Of a stretch of 64,000 bases of DNA, positions 26,100-34,470 are shown one piece after another. The translations under genes and the position numbers were made by a program. Numbering within the stretch: the first letter of the stretch is position 1; every line of letters starts with the position of its first letter. The notes beneath the pieces are model-generated. The model was given only the letters and a program-made list of their open reading frames with translations. It searched no databases and was not told the DNA's origin. The DNA is from Chelatococcus asaccharovorans (GTDB lineage Bacteria > Pseudomonadota > Alphaproteobacteria > Rhizobiales > Beijerinckiaceae): positions 20,778 through 84,777 of the forward strand of contig NZ_QJJK01000021.1 in assembly GCF_003201475.1 (NCBI RefSeq), in the 5' to 3' direction.

Positions 26100-26300
26100 T
26101 CGGCGGGGCGCTTCACCGGCGCGCTGCTCGATCGCGTCACACACCACGTCAACATCCTCGAGATGAACGGCGAAAGCTACCGTCTCGCCCAAAGCCGCGC
26201 CAGAAAGGCTGGCAGAAACCCTCCGCAAAACATCGCCGCGGGCGACATTTACGCCGCCGCCTGGCCGGCTTTTACTCCGCCGTTGAAAATGGTGGCATCG
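26100..26300 (+). pseudogene. Remnant of an IS21-family insertion sequence (istB 3' end)
   Basis: In one frame, bases 26109-26210 read RFTGALLDRVTHHVNILEMN, then GESYRLAQSRARK, which matches the C-terminus of IstB ATPases of IS21 elements. Just downstream is TTTTACTCCGCCGTTGA at 26270-26286, the kind of repeat found at the right end of IS21 elements. The rest of istA/istB is missing. The remaining part of the 25879-26432 gap holds no gene. Confidence 0.65.
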
Positions 26301-26432
26301 TCGAGTCGATTGCACGGGGCTGGGACTGGCCGGTTCATTGGGCAAGTGGCACGAAAGCACAGCGAATCCCTTGTAAAGGCGGAGGCCTCTACGTCGAGTA
26401 AGCGGGGCGGCGAATGCTTTCGGCTGCCGACC

Positions 26433-26993
26433 TCAATCCGGCTCGGCCACACGCACGGGGTGGCGCGCGGCATAGCGTGCCAGTAAAAGTGCTGCCATTG
26501 TTGCGCCGTCCTCGCCTTTCGGCGTCAGGACCGTGGCCACTGCCGCGCTATCCGGACGGCTGGCACTGCACAGGCTGTAGCGCACTGTCCTCCTGCGCCC
26601 GATATGGAAGTCGACACACAGGCCGCGTGCAATGGCGCTGTAGGCGATGGTCTGAGGCGCGCGCCCCCTGACCGGCCATCGGTTCGGAAGGAGCGTGTGG
26701 AGGAAGGCTGCATCGTCATCATCTGCCGGACTCTCGCCCAGTCCACGCGCAAGATTTGCAACGCGCTCGGCGTCGTCGGGCGAGCGGTAGATCGTGAGCA
26801 TCATCCTGACCGCCCCTTCCCCCCCAACCCATCGACGCGCCCAGGGACCGCGCTGTTGATCGGGTGTGAAGCGGATACCTGGATCGCCCCAAGGTGCGAG
26901 GAGGGGACCCCGCTCTCGCGTTTCTGCCGGCGAGGCCGCCATAGCGATCGCGATGGGGAAGACAATCACGAGTCCTGAGCGGTATCCCTTCAT
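26433..26993 (-). CDS. Exported hypothetical protein
   Basis: The product has 186 residues, with a signal peptide at residues 5-21 (SGLVIVFPIAIAMAASPAE). Two cysteines (GLCVDF, YSLCSAS) could form a disulfide. No family is recognised. The ATG overlaps the VIT-domain gene stop by four bases, so it is the last gene of a merR-VIT operon. Function is unknown. Confidence 0.6.
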   Translation of the reverse strand: MKGYRSGLVIVFPIAIAMAASPAETRERGPLLAPWGDPGIRFTPDQQRGPWARRWVGGEGAVRMMLTIYRSPDDAERVANLARGLGESPADDDDAAFLHTLLPNRWPVRGRAPQTIAYSAIARGLCVDFHIGRRRTVRYSLCSASRPDSAAVATVLTPKGEDGATMAALLLARYAARHPVRVAEPD

Positions 26994-28468
26994 GCAATCC
27001 CCATTCGGCGGGCTAGCCTGCTAACAGGCGGCGGCGGCGTATCAGGACCGTCTGGGAACAGATAGCCGAGCAGGCCGGGCGGTGTTCCCGCATGTTTGCT
27101 TGCTGCCATGGCGAGCAAACCGATGGCAAGTTGTTCGGGGGCCAATTGCAAAGCCCGACCCGTTGCGCTGACCTCCGGGACGACGGCGATCTCTCGTACC
27201 AGTGTGGCGACGGCCTCGGGCAGATGGCCCGCGTCCCCGGAGCGCAGAGCGAGCGCGCCATCCTGTCGCCAGAACACCAGAGGCGCTGCGGCAACCAGGC
27301 GCGCGCCGAGTTCGGGGAGCGGCGGCGGTTTCGGCCGGCGGCGCACAACGTGGCGTAGCCAATTAGAAAACCGAACGTTCCAAGGCGGCGGGGCGCCTGG
27401 CGACGTGAGACGGCCACCCGACGACGGAAGCCGAAAGCGTGGAAGGCGAAATCGGGCTCGTCCCGGTACGACCGGCGGGACCCCGGGCGGGACCTCCGGC
27501 GGATATGGAGCGGGCGGCGACGCTTCGGGAACGACGGTTGGAGCGGCTGGCACCATCGGCTCGACCGGCGAACGCGGCCGGTCGACGAGCGCCACCTTGC
27601 GCATGGTCGGCAAGACACCGCTCGCCTCGCCTTCAGGGCCTATGAAGACGAGGCTTGTCTCAGCTGTCAGCAGATTGGCGGAAATCGCCAGCGCGCGGAT
27701 CGCCTGCCGGTCGACCACAGCGGGATTGGCAAGAAGGGTGCTGATCTGCCTCGCCGCATGAAGGGCTGTCTCGGCCGCAATGTCGGCCGGCTGCGTCGAC
27801 GCTGTACGCGGTACGGTAGCCGGCACCCTGATATGAAGGGCCAGAGGCGCGCCATCAATCGGCATGGGTATCCCGATAGGCACATCCTGACCCATCATAT
27901 GAACGCCAAGCTCCTCGGTCGCCCAAATGGTCAGCGTTGCGGGGTGGTGAATGTCTGTCCGACGTGGCGCCTGATGGTCAGGCAATCGGGTAACAGAGCG
28001 ATCCCGGTCCATACCGGGACGCAATAGAAATTCCTGTTCGCCAACTTCGAGACCGACGACGCTGTCGCAGTCGATTGACGCGCGCTCGCCGGGCCGAATA
28101 CCTGCGATCGATAGCACGCGCCAACCGTGCTTTGCTTCCTCAAGGAAGACGGCGCGATTACCGTCGATGGCAGCTCCATCATATTCCCCTTCGCCACGGC
28201 GATGGGCGCGAGCATGCGCCGTCCATGTCTGCCCGCCGATGGTGACCGCTACGCCATGCACGACTTCGCCATCGAGCGCGGGCGGCATGGTGAGGACGGC
28301 CTCGATCGGCACGCCCTCCTGATTGTCGAAGGCGCGATGGATGCGCAGCCGGGCCATGGGTGGCGTCAGCCACAGATGGATGTCGGTGCGCGACAGCAGA
28401 AGAGGCGGGGGCGGCGCTGCGGCAGGCCGGAAAAAAGGCATCAGCGGATCAATCAGCGGCTCCGTCAT
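26990..28468 (-). CDS. VIT-domain protein without a clear vWA domain
   Basis: The product has 492 residues from the ATG at 28468, with AAGGG upstream. Residues 25-160 are a VIT-like (vault/inter-alpha-trypsin) domain: MARLRIHRAFDNQEGVPIEA, VAVTIGGQTW, and IRPGERASIDC. A segment near residue 270 (ANLLTAETSLVFIG) resembles the end of the vWA domain that normally follows VIT, but the MIDAS motif D-x-S-x-S is not seen. A long Pro-rich linker and a helical C-terminus complete it. No TM is evident. It lies 44 bases after merR and overlaps the next gene. Confidence 0.6.
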   Translation of the reverse strand: MTEPLIDPLMPFFRPAAAPPPPLLLSRTDIHLWLTPPMARLRIHRAFDNQEGVPIEAVLTMPPALDGEVVHGVAVTIGGQTWTAHARAHRRGEGEYDGAAIDGNRAVFLEEAKHGWRVLSIAGIRPGERASIDCDSVVGLEVGEQEFLLRPGMDRDRSVTRLPDHQAPRRTDIHHPATLTIWATEELGVHMMGQDVPIGIPMPIDGAPLALHIRVPATVPRTASTQPADIAAETALHAARQISTLLANPAVVDRQAIRALAISANLLTAETSLVFIGPEGEASGVLPTMRKVALVDRPRSPVEPMVPAAPTVVPEASPPAPYPPEVPPGVPPVVPGRARFRLPRFRLPSSGGRLTSPGAPPPWNVRFSNWLRHVVRRRPKPPPLPELGARLVAAAPLVFWRQDGALALRSGDAGHLPEAVATLVREIAVVPEVSATGRALQLAPEQLAIGLLAMAASKHAGTPPGLLGYLFPDGPDTPPPPVSRLARRMGIA

Positions 28469-28512
28469 GTCAGCCCTTCTTTTCCACGCGATCCGCACTC
28501 CATTTGCCTATA

Positions 28513-28887
28513 TCAACCAGCGCCACGTTTTTTGGTCGCCTTTGGCCTCACCTTGCCCAACGCCTCGCGCAACCGGGCGCCCGCGCGCTCGACGATCGGC
28601 CCAACATCCAGATCGCAGCCAATCAGTTCCGACGCGACGATGAGGGTGACGCCCTCGACAACCGGGATCGGCACGCCCTCCCGCGCATCCAGCAGGATGC
28701 GGATGGCGGCATTGGGAAACCCGAGCGCCTTGAGGCGCTGGAATCGTCGGATCGCACGGACATGTTTGTCGTCATAGCTGGCATAGGTCCGCCCTCCATC
28801 AGGTGACGGCACGAAGCCCTCCGCGATCAGAAAGCGAATTTGCCGAACTGTCGCGTCGGTGATGGTTGCGAGTTGATCAAGCTTCAT
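28513..28887 (-). CDS. MerR-family transcriptional regulator
   Basis: The product has 124 residues. The winged HTH covers residues 1-70 (VRQIRFLIAEGFVPSP, then TYASYDDKHVRAIRRFQ and LGFPNAAIRILL). The C-terminal part is short and has no cysteine pattern for metal sensing. It is first in an operon with the VIT-domain gene and divergent from the exported protein at 29016. The shared 22-base motif occurs on both sides of this divergent region, so it could be the target of this regulator. Confidence 0.8.
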   Translation of the reverse strand: MKLDQLATITDATVRQIRFLIAEGFVPSPDGGRTYASYDDKHVRAIRRFQRLKALGFPNAAIRILLDAREGVPIPVVEGVTLIVASELIGCDLDVGPIVERAGARLREALGKVRPKATKKRGAG

Positions 28888-28893
28888 GAGATG

Positions 28894-28992
28894 CTTTTAA
28901 CATATATTCTGTCATTAGCAATTGCCCTCCCTGCCGCCCCTTTCGTCCACGTTCGATGGCGCTCTTGCTTTTTACAAACTTTATGTTAAAAG
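28894..28992. promoter_or_regulatory. Divergent promoter region with motif copies 2 and 3
   Basis: On the plus strand 28971-28992 reads TTTACA, nine bases, TTAAAAG, 23 bases before the ATG at 29016. On the minus strand 28915-28894 reads ATGACA, nine bases, TTAAAAG, six bases before the merR start. The pair therefore faces both genes. A MerR-type autoregulated divergent promoter is a reasonable guess. Confidence 0.45.
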
Positions 28993-29015
28993 AAATGAAA
29001 AGCAGGAGTGCGGCG

Positions 29016-29726
29016 ATGCATCGAGTTCTCATGGTGGTGACGGCCCTGTCCCTTGCTGGGGCTATGGAAGCGAAGGCGGCAGGCGCGAGCACGAAGCCTC
29101 CCCTGTCGGGCTGGGCGACGGCTGCGGGCGTGGGAAGCAAGACGGGCAGCGCATTCGACCGGGTCAATGAAATCGCAAACGAAGCGCTGCAACTGACTAC
29201 AAGCTCCGAGCCCGCACCCGCGCCGACTCCCGAACGTATTCAGGCTGCGGGCGGGGTGGCGCAGCTTCTGCCGCCGATCGGAAGTGGAGACGGTGCGGAG
29301 AAAGTTACGCAATATGAAGTCAATATAGATCCCCCAGCGGGCGCGCCGTATGTTGCGCGCGCAACGATCTCTTTCGCAGGCGATCGCCCGGTAACACTCT
29401 ACGTGCTGAAAAAGCCGATTGTTCAACGGGGTGCCCCGGACCAGGATGGAGCCAACACAGCTGGTCAGATAATCACCGATATCGTCGGATTATCGACGGG
29501 CGAAACAGCACGGACCAGTACAGCAGGCGGCAATCCAACGATTGCCTGCATCGCAAAGCCTATAGCTAAAGATCGCAATGCGACCTGCTCGGTCAGTCTG
29601 CCAGGCATTCCGATTCTGCTGACGGGAACATACTCTCGGCGCAACGATAGCGATCCGGCATTCGACCGGGCGACCCATAGCCGACTGGTCGCCATCTACA
29701 ACCGACTTCGTCTCCCAACGCCGTAG
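29016..29726 (+). CDS. Exported hypothetical protein
   Basis: The product has 236 residues from the ATG at 29016, with AGGAG upstream; a start at 28956 would include the promoter motif. A signal peptide is at residues 1-22 (VLMVVTALSLAGAMEAKA). The mature part is Ala/Pro/Thr-rich, with a beta-rich second half (YVARATISFAGDRPVTLYVL). One cysteine pair (IACIAK, ATCSVS) may be oxidised. No family is recognised. A hairpin 19 bases after the stop suggests a single-gene transcript. Confidence 0.6.
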   Translation: MHRVLMVVTALSLAGAMEAKAAGASTKPPLSGWATAAGVGSKTGSAFDRVNEIANEALQLTTSSEPAPAPTPERIQAAGGVAQLLPPIGSGDGAEKVTQYEVNIDPPAGAPYVARATISFAGDRPVTLYVLKKPIVQRGAPDQDGANTAGQIITDIVGLSTGETARTSTAGGNPTIACIAKPIAKDRNATCSVSLPGIPILLTGTYSRRNDSDPAFDRATHSRLVAIYNRLRLPTP

Positions 29727-29728
29727 AA

Positions 29729-29766
29729 TCTCGGGACCAAAGTCTCGGGACCAAAGTCCCGATTTA
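29729..29766 (+). terminator. Tandem repeat and hairpin terminator
   Basis: TCTCGGGACCAAAG occurs twice in tandem (29729-29742, 29743-29756). The second copy forms a perfect 7-bp stem, TCGGGAC/GTCCCGA at 29745-29762, with a four-base loop and is followed by TTTA. A rho-independent terminator is possible, although the T-run is short. Confidence 0.45.
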
Positions 29767-29849
29767 CCGCCCGAATTCGGGAGATAGGCTTAGACTAAAG
29801 AATGTCACTTTGAAGGGGTCAATATTTACTGACACAATCGAGAACGAAA

Positions 29850-30371
29850 ATGTCGAAATCTGATTATCTCAGTCTCGCCGGTATTCTGTCGGCGCTGTGT
29901 TTTAGTGCGGCGTTGCTTCTATCCTTTCCGGCCGCAGCTCAGAACAACGAGTGCTCGATGATGTGCAACGGCATCGACAACCAGTGCTACAGGTCCTGCG
30001 CCGGATCGAATGACGGACTCTCGCCCTTTGGACCAGCACCAGGCAGCGGTGCCAGCCGGTCCAGCTACGGCGCCATCGCGATCTCAGACAGTGACAAGGG
30101 TGCCCTGCGATGGGGAAAGGCTTACGGCTACGAATCCCGTGCCCGCGCGGAGGCCGCTGCGGTGCGATTTTGTATGGCCGGGGGACTGCCGGGCTGCCGG
30201 GTGCGGCTCTGGTTCTTCAATGCTTGCGCCGCCCTCGTGACCACGAGCGATGGCAATTGGTGGACGGATTGGCGCGGGTCGCTCGCGGCCGCACGCCAAG
30301 TAACGCTGGCGGAGTGCGAGCAGGACGCTAAGGGCCGCTGCACGGTGAGAGAGGCGTTCTGCTCACTGTAA
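29850..30371 (+). CDS. Exported DUF4189 protein, copy 2
   Basis: The product has 173 residues. A signal peptide (SALCFSAALLLSFPAAAQ) is followed by a Cys-rich segment (CSMMCNGIDNQCYRSC) and the DUF4189 domain, with SYGAIAIS, ARAEAAAVRFC and WFFNACAALVTT motifs. It resembles the protein at 13712 in both the Cys-rich spacer and the domain. It begins the rightward series of the second cluster half. Confidence 0.75.
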   Translation: MSKSDYLSLAGILSALCFSAALLLSFPAAAQNNECSMMCNGIDNQCYRSCAGSNDGLSPFGPAPGSGASRSSYGAIAISDSDKGALRWGKAYGYESRARAEAAAVRFCMAGGLPGCRVRLWFFNACAALVTTSDGNWWTDWRGSLAAARQVTLAECEQDAKGRCTVREAFCSL

Positions 30372-30482
30372 AGCTGGAGCGCGGTCGCGCGAGCGACGGC
30401 GACGCCCGGCAATTCCCCGGCCCGGTCCGCTTGAGCCGGCTGGACACGTGCGACCAGCATATCCATGCAACAGGAGCATTTG

Positions 30483-30911
30483 ATGCGGAATCATTGGGCC
30501 TATTTCGTCCTCATCGCCTCGGCTTTCGTCATTCCAGCGCTATGTGCCGGCGCTGAACAGCGGCCGCCTCTCGCCGCCGGCGGTTGCTGGATGGTCCTGC
30601 CCAAGGGCGAAAAGCCCGAACGCACCAACGCTGCGGAAATCCTCTGCCTGGGCCGGGACGGCTACGGCCGCGTCCGCGAAAGCCAGTTTTATGGTGAAGT
30701 CGCGACCTGCGCCCGCGTCTCCTACAAGACGACACATGGTCCGACCTATGTCGAGGTCGATTTCAGCGCCTGCACGAACAACGCGCCGAGCCACCGGCTC
30801 GTCTGTGCCAGCAGTTCGGGCAGCAACCCTGTCCCCTGCCTTCAGAGCATTCTCGGAGACAGCGATACAATCGATATGGAGCTTTACCGAATCGAAGAGG
30901 GGGGATCGTGA
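30483..30911 (+). CDS. Exported Cys-rich hypothetical protein
   Basis: The product has 142 residues from the ATG at 30483. A signal peptide (YFVLIASAFVIPALCAG) is followed by a small domain with six cysteines (GGCWMVLP, ILCLG, ATCARV, SACTNN, LVCASS, PCLQ), likely paired as disulfides in the periplasm. No family is recognised. Its stop overlaps the start of the degenerate M23 gene (GTGA). Confidence 0.6.
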   Translation: MRNHWAYFVLIASAFVIPALCAGAEQRPPLAAGGCWMVLPKGEKPERTNAAEILCLGRDGYGRVRESQFYGEVATCARVSYKTTHGPTYVEVDFSACTNNAPSHRLVCASSSGSNPVPCLQSILGDSDTIDMELYRIEEGGS

Positions 30912-31369
30912 GATTTTACCACATCCTGGCCGTGCTGCTCGGTTCGTTGATCATACAGCCCTTCGGGGCGTTCGCCCGCGAATGTCCTGCAGTGTCCACC
31001 AAGGCGTCTCCGGTGGACGCAGCCATCCAACGACCTTTCGGCTACCGTATGCACCCTATCCTCGGGAAAGCCGTGTTGCACCCGGCTCTTGTTTTCAGCA
31101 CGCGAGCAGGCCTCGCTGTGAGGGCGATGCAGGGGGGACGCCTTATCAAGTTCGAAGCAGCACCGGACGGTGGTGGTTTTATCTGGATCCGGCATAGCGA
31201 CGGAACCGAGTTGCGTTATGGGCCGCTATTGGCCTCGGCCCTCCGTTTTGGCGCGTGCGTTGCCGCCGGTGCTTGGCTTGGCGAAACGATGCCGGCTCCA
31301 CTTACGCTGACCATGCGGCGGAAGGGACATTGGGTCGATCCGAAGCGCTGGCTCGAAGGTGCGCCATGA
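30908..31369 (+). CDS. Degenerate M23-fold protein, metal ligands lost
   Basis: The product has 153 residues with a GTG start overlapping the upstream stop. A signal peptide (HILAVLLGSLIIQPFGAFA) precedes an M23-like domain: FGYRMHPILGKAVLHPALVF aligns with the active paralog's FGMRTHPLLNRTRLHAGIDW, but the Asp of H-x3-D is replaced, and the C-terminal H-x-H is replaced by TLTMRR. It is therefore probably an inactive peptidoglycan-binding or regulatory protein. It overlaps the next small gene by ATGA. Confidence 0.65.
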   Translation: MRFYHILAVLLGSLIIQPFGAFARECPAVSTKASPVDAAIQRPFGYRMHPILGKAVLHPALVFSTRAGLAVRAMQGGRLIKFEAAPDGGGFIWIRHSDGTELRYGPLLASALRFGACVAAGAWLGETMPAPLTLTMRRKGHWVDPKRWLEGAP

Positions 31370-31506
31370 CTGAAGAATGCCGGCAGGAAATCTCACGCGA
31401 AGCGTGTCCACACGCGTGTCTTTGCGCCACGTTTTGGCAAGAGGGGGCCATGATGAAGACTTCCGTCACCATCGAAAAGACCAGCTTGGCGAAGGATGCG
31501 GGATGA
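31366..31506 (+). CDS. Small Cys-rich protein in an overlapping operon
   Basis: The product has 46 residues. The ATG overlaps the upstream stop (ATGA) and the stop overlaps the next ATG (ATGA). Four cysteines fall in its first half (ECRQ, EACPHACLC), followed by a polar tail. The double overlap argues that it is translated. No family is recognised. Confidence 0.45.
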   Translation: MTEECRQEISREACPHACLCATFWQEGAMMKTSVTIEKTSLAKDAG

Positions 31507-32171
31507 TGAGCGAACAGAGTGCCCCGGCTACCGGCGAGACCTTCAGGGATGCTTTCGACGGTTCACTCAAGCGGCCCTCCAAGCCGCTGAAATTCGCGAT
31601 ATTCTTCGCCCTCGGCACCTTCGCCACAGTCGTGGCGATTTACGTCATTTTCGTGTTCGTGCCCGAAAACGGGTTCCCGACGATCCGCAAATGGTGGGCC
31701 GGGCTCGGAACCCGGTCATTGCGGGAAGAACTCGTCGCCTTCGGTCCGATCCCGATGGGCACGCTCGTGACGATCGCGATCGCCGGATTCGCATTCGGTA
31801 CGCTGCAGGAAGCCATTGCCGCTCTCCGGGACGAGAGGCCGCTGCGGAGCCTCGGCCGGGACCTCGTCGTCATCCGCGAGCTGACGGAAGAGGGCGTCGG
31901 CTACCGGGAGGGCGACATCACGACCGTGCATGTCCCCTGGGCGCAGGTGCAGGAGCTGCGCTCGATGGATCTGCCGGCCTTCGAAGGCAAGCTCTTCTTC
32001 GTCATCGAGCTGAAGAGCCCGATCCACGAACGCGGCCGTCTCGTTTTCTGGGACGGACAGGATTCCTGGACCAGCATTGCAGGGCGTCTCCGTGAACGCC
32101 TGGCGGCGTATCGCGCCGCGCGCTCAAGGGGGGACAAAATTGGAGTCGGATCGGATGACAAGCTCTCGTAA
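31503..32171 (+). CDS. Inner-membrane protein with two TM helices
   Basis: The product has 222 residues from the ATG at 31503. Two hydrophobic helices are seen near residues 30-55 (AIFFALGTFATVVAIYVIFV) and 85-105 (MGTLVTIAIAGFAFGT). A PH-like or bPH-like cytosolic region follows (DLVVIRELTEEGVGYREGD, VHVPWAQVQELR). This is a common pattern for membrane-associated proteins of unknown role. It overlaps the large beta-solenoid gene by 17 bases. Confidence 0.6.
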   Translation: MMSEQSAPATGETFRDAFDGSLKRPSKPLKFAIFFALGTFATVVAIYVIFVFVPENGFPTIRKWWAGLGTRSLREELVAFGPIPMGTLVTIAIAGFAFGTLQEAIAALRDERPLRSLGRDLVVIRELTEEGVGYREGDITTVHVPWAQVQELRSMDLPAFEGKLFFVIELKSPIHERGRLVFWDGQDSWTSIAGRLRERLAAYRAARSRGDKIGVGSDDKLS

Positions 32172-34467
32172 AGGTCCCTGCCGGGTGCTCTGCGGCGCCC
32201 GTCAGGACGATGATCTGGAACTCCCGGCATACGGACGTTTCGAGAGGATCGAGGCGTCCTATAGTGTGGATGGCGCGTTCGAAACGCCGCTTCGCTTCAA
32301 AGGCCTGCTTGACCTCGGTGGACCACATGCGATGGCTCACCTCGACTGCCCGGTGTGGGCCGTGGTCGAGCTCGATGCCGAGGATCCATGCGGACCGATC
32401 GTCGGCGCGGACGGGCTGGAAATCCTCGGCCTGTTGAGCTTCGCCTCGGGTTTCGTGCTGTTTCGCGGCACGCGCATGGCGGCTCTGAGTGTTTTTGCGG
32501 CAGGAGAGGACGATGCGTCCCTGAAGACGCCTCTGTCGGCAGTACAGGATCGCTATGGCGTTGCCCTGGCCGGAGATTTCGGTACAGCGACCGCGGGTCA
32601 TGAAGGACTTGCCCGTGCCGGCTTCTGCGGCCTCGCGGAAGCGGGGACGGACGTGGAAACGCCTCTCTATCTGCGAGATCCCTCGGGCCCGGGGATTGCC
32701 GGTGTGGCAATCGCCGGCGTGCGGGGCACGGCGCTTTCCGGCGTAGGGGGCCTCTCGATTGTCGAGGGCGGCGGCACGGCGCGGGCCGGAGATTACGGTG
32801 TGGCGATCGCGACTTTTTTCAGCCGCTTCAGCACCGTCGTCGCGGGGCATGGCGGCGCCGCCATTTTAGGTGGGGTCCGAGGAAATGTGAGCGGGGGAAT
32901 CGCGGTTTCGACGCTCGGTTGTCGCTTTCTCGAGGTCCGACGTGGCGGGATCGGGGTGGCGCGGAATGCCGTGGAGGATATGGACATCGGCGAAAACGCC
33001 CTCATGATCGCAACGGCCTTGGGCCCCAAAGCCGACATCCATCTGGGCAAGCAAGCGACACTGATCTTCTGGGAGAGTTCGGACGAACGCGAGTTTACCG
33101 TATTCTCTTCCTTGTCAGGCGGCGTCGAGCCCGGACTTTATCGCTATGCGAATGGCCAATTCCGGCAGATTGATGGGATGATGGGGCCACGCAACATTTG
33201 GGAAGGCGAAGGCCTGGAGCCGCGAAGTGCAAGCGCGATGCCACCTCCGCCGACATTCGACATTGGCGTGGAGTGGTGGGCTGCCGCCCGCAGCCATGAT
33301 CCGCAAGCGGAAATCCTGCGAGAGCCGGTGGGAGAAGAGGACATCGTCGTTCTCTGCGCCAATATTCCGGCGGAAGATCTGGCGGCAGGCCGAAAGGATG
33401 GCCAATGGTGGTTCGGAGCGCCCTGGGGACGAGGTGAGCTTGCGCTCACCGATGGAGCGCCGTGCTGTCTGGTCCGGGTCGAGGGCGAACATGCGCCCCA
33501 TCCGGGTGGTGGCGAGCAGATTGGTTTCCGGAACGGGACGGCGCTCTATCGGGGCACGTTGCGGGGTGCTGTGGCGGCGTTGCGGGCGGTCGGCGCCGCA
33601 TCCGTGCTGGACGGGCATGTTGCGGTCGCCGGGCACGGGGGTGTCGCCCGCGTGTCGTCGCGGCGCGGCCCCGTTCCGGACATGGGAACTTGGGGGGAGA
33701 GATGGGTAGACGAGATCCCTCTTCCTGTTGCTCCTCACGCCATCCTGCGCGGCGATCCGAATCGCGGGTGCTCTCCCTCACTCGCGGTGGTCGGAAACGA
33801 AGGGGTCGCAATCTGTGACGGCGAGGCTCATGCCGGAGACCGTGGCGTGGCCTGGGTCGCCGGCCTGGGCGTCGCGCGGGCCGGAAGTCGTGGTCTCGCA
33901 ATATGTGAGCGGGGCCTGGCGCTTGCGGGAGACCAAGGAATTGCCTGGAACCTCCATGCCGGGGCCGGAGACGGAGGAGAATCCCGAGGAGGACAGGCGG
34001 TTGCTGGCCTCGGCGGCTTCGCCATTGCGGAAGGGGTCCGGTCTTCCGCCATCAGCGGCGGGCGCGGCGTCTCTATAGCTATGAATGTCGGGACGGCCCG
34101 CACAGGAAATGTCGGCATCGCGATCTGCCGCGAAGAGGGTGACGCCCATGGCGGGTGGGAATCGGTCGTTGTCTCGCAAAAGGGACGGGTCAGCGGCGGC
34201 GATCGGGCGCTGTTGGTCGCGTGGGACGAGCCGGAGAACCGATGGGTGCACGCCGTCGTCGGCCAGGACGGTATCGAGCCCGACGTCCCCTATGCCGCGC
34301 GCAACGGCCGGTTGGAGCCCGCGCCGAGCCCCGTCATGACGGAAGCTGCCGCAAGCGCCGACGAAGGCTGCACTGAGTGCCGGCATCCGTCGGCAAGTCG
34401 GAGCAATACCGTGGCGGCCGACGCGCGGCTACGTCTCATCGGATCACCTGAAACGGACGGAGAATGA
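32155..34467 (+). CDS. Large protein with octapeptide beta-solenoid repeats
   Basis: The product has about 770 residues from the ATG at 32155, preceded by GGAG; a longer frame from 32077 lies inside the upstream gene. Two blocks (about residues 145-265 and 515-665) show a repeating octad of the type A-G-x-x-G-x-A-x, for example AGDFGTATAGHEGLARAG. Such octads predict a beta-solenoid, as in ice-nucleation-like and related repeat proteins. Between the blocks is a domain with many Trp and acidic residues. No signal peptide or TM is seen. It sits in an overlapping operon with exported and membrane proteins. Confidence 0.6.
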   Translation: MTSSRKGPCRVLCGARQDDDLELPAYGRFERIEASYSVDGAFETPLRFKGLLDLGGPHAMAHLDCPVWAVVELDAEDPCGPIVGADGLEILGLLSFASGFVLFRGTRMAALSVFAAGEDDASLKTPLSAVQDRYGVALAGDFGTATAGHEGLARAGFCGLAEAGTDVETPLYLRDPSGPGIAGVAIAGVRGTALSGVGGLSIVEGGGTARAGDYGVAIATFFSRFSTVVAGHGGAAILGGVRGNVSGGIAVSTLGCRFLEVRRGGIGVARNAVEDMDIGENALMIATALGPKADIHLGKQATLIFWESSDEREFTVFSSLSGGVEPGLYRYANGQFRQIDGMMGPRNIWEGEGLEPRSASAMPPPPTFDIGVEWWAAARSHDPQAEILREPVGEEDIVVLCANIPAEDLAAGRKDGQWWFGAPWGRGELALTDGAPCCLVRVEGEHAPHPGGGEQIGFRNGTALYRGTLRGAVAALRAVGAASVLDGHVAVAGHGGVARVSSRRGPVPDMGTWGERWVDEIPLPVAPHAILRGDPNRGCSPSLAVVGNEGVAICDGEAHAGDRGVAWVAGLGVARAGSRGLAICERGLALAGDQGIAWNLHAGAGDGGESRGGQAVAGLGGFAIAEGVRSSAISGGRGVSIAMNVGTARTGNVGIAICREEGDAHGGWESVVVSQKGRVSGGDRALLVAWDEPENRWVHAVVGQDGIEPDVPYAARNGRLEPAPSPVMTEAAASADEGCTECRHPSASRSNTVAADARLRLIGSPETDGE

Positions 34468-34470
34468 GCC

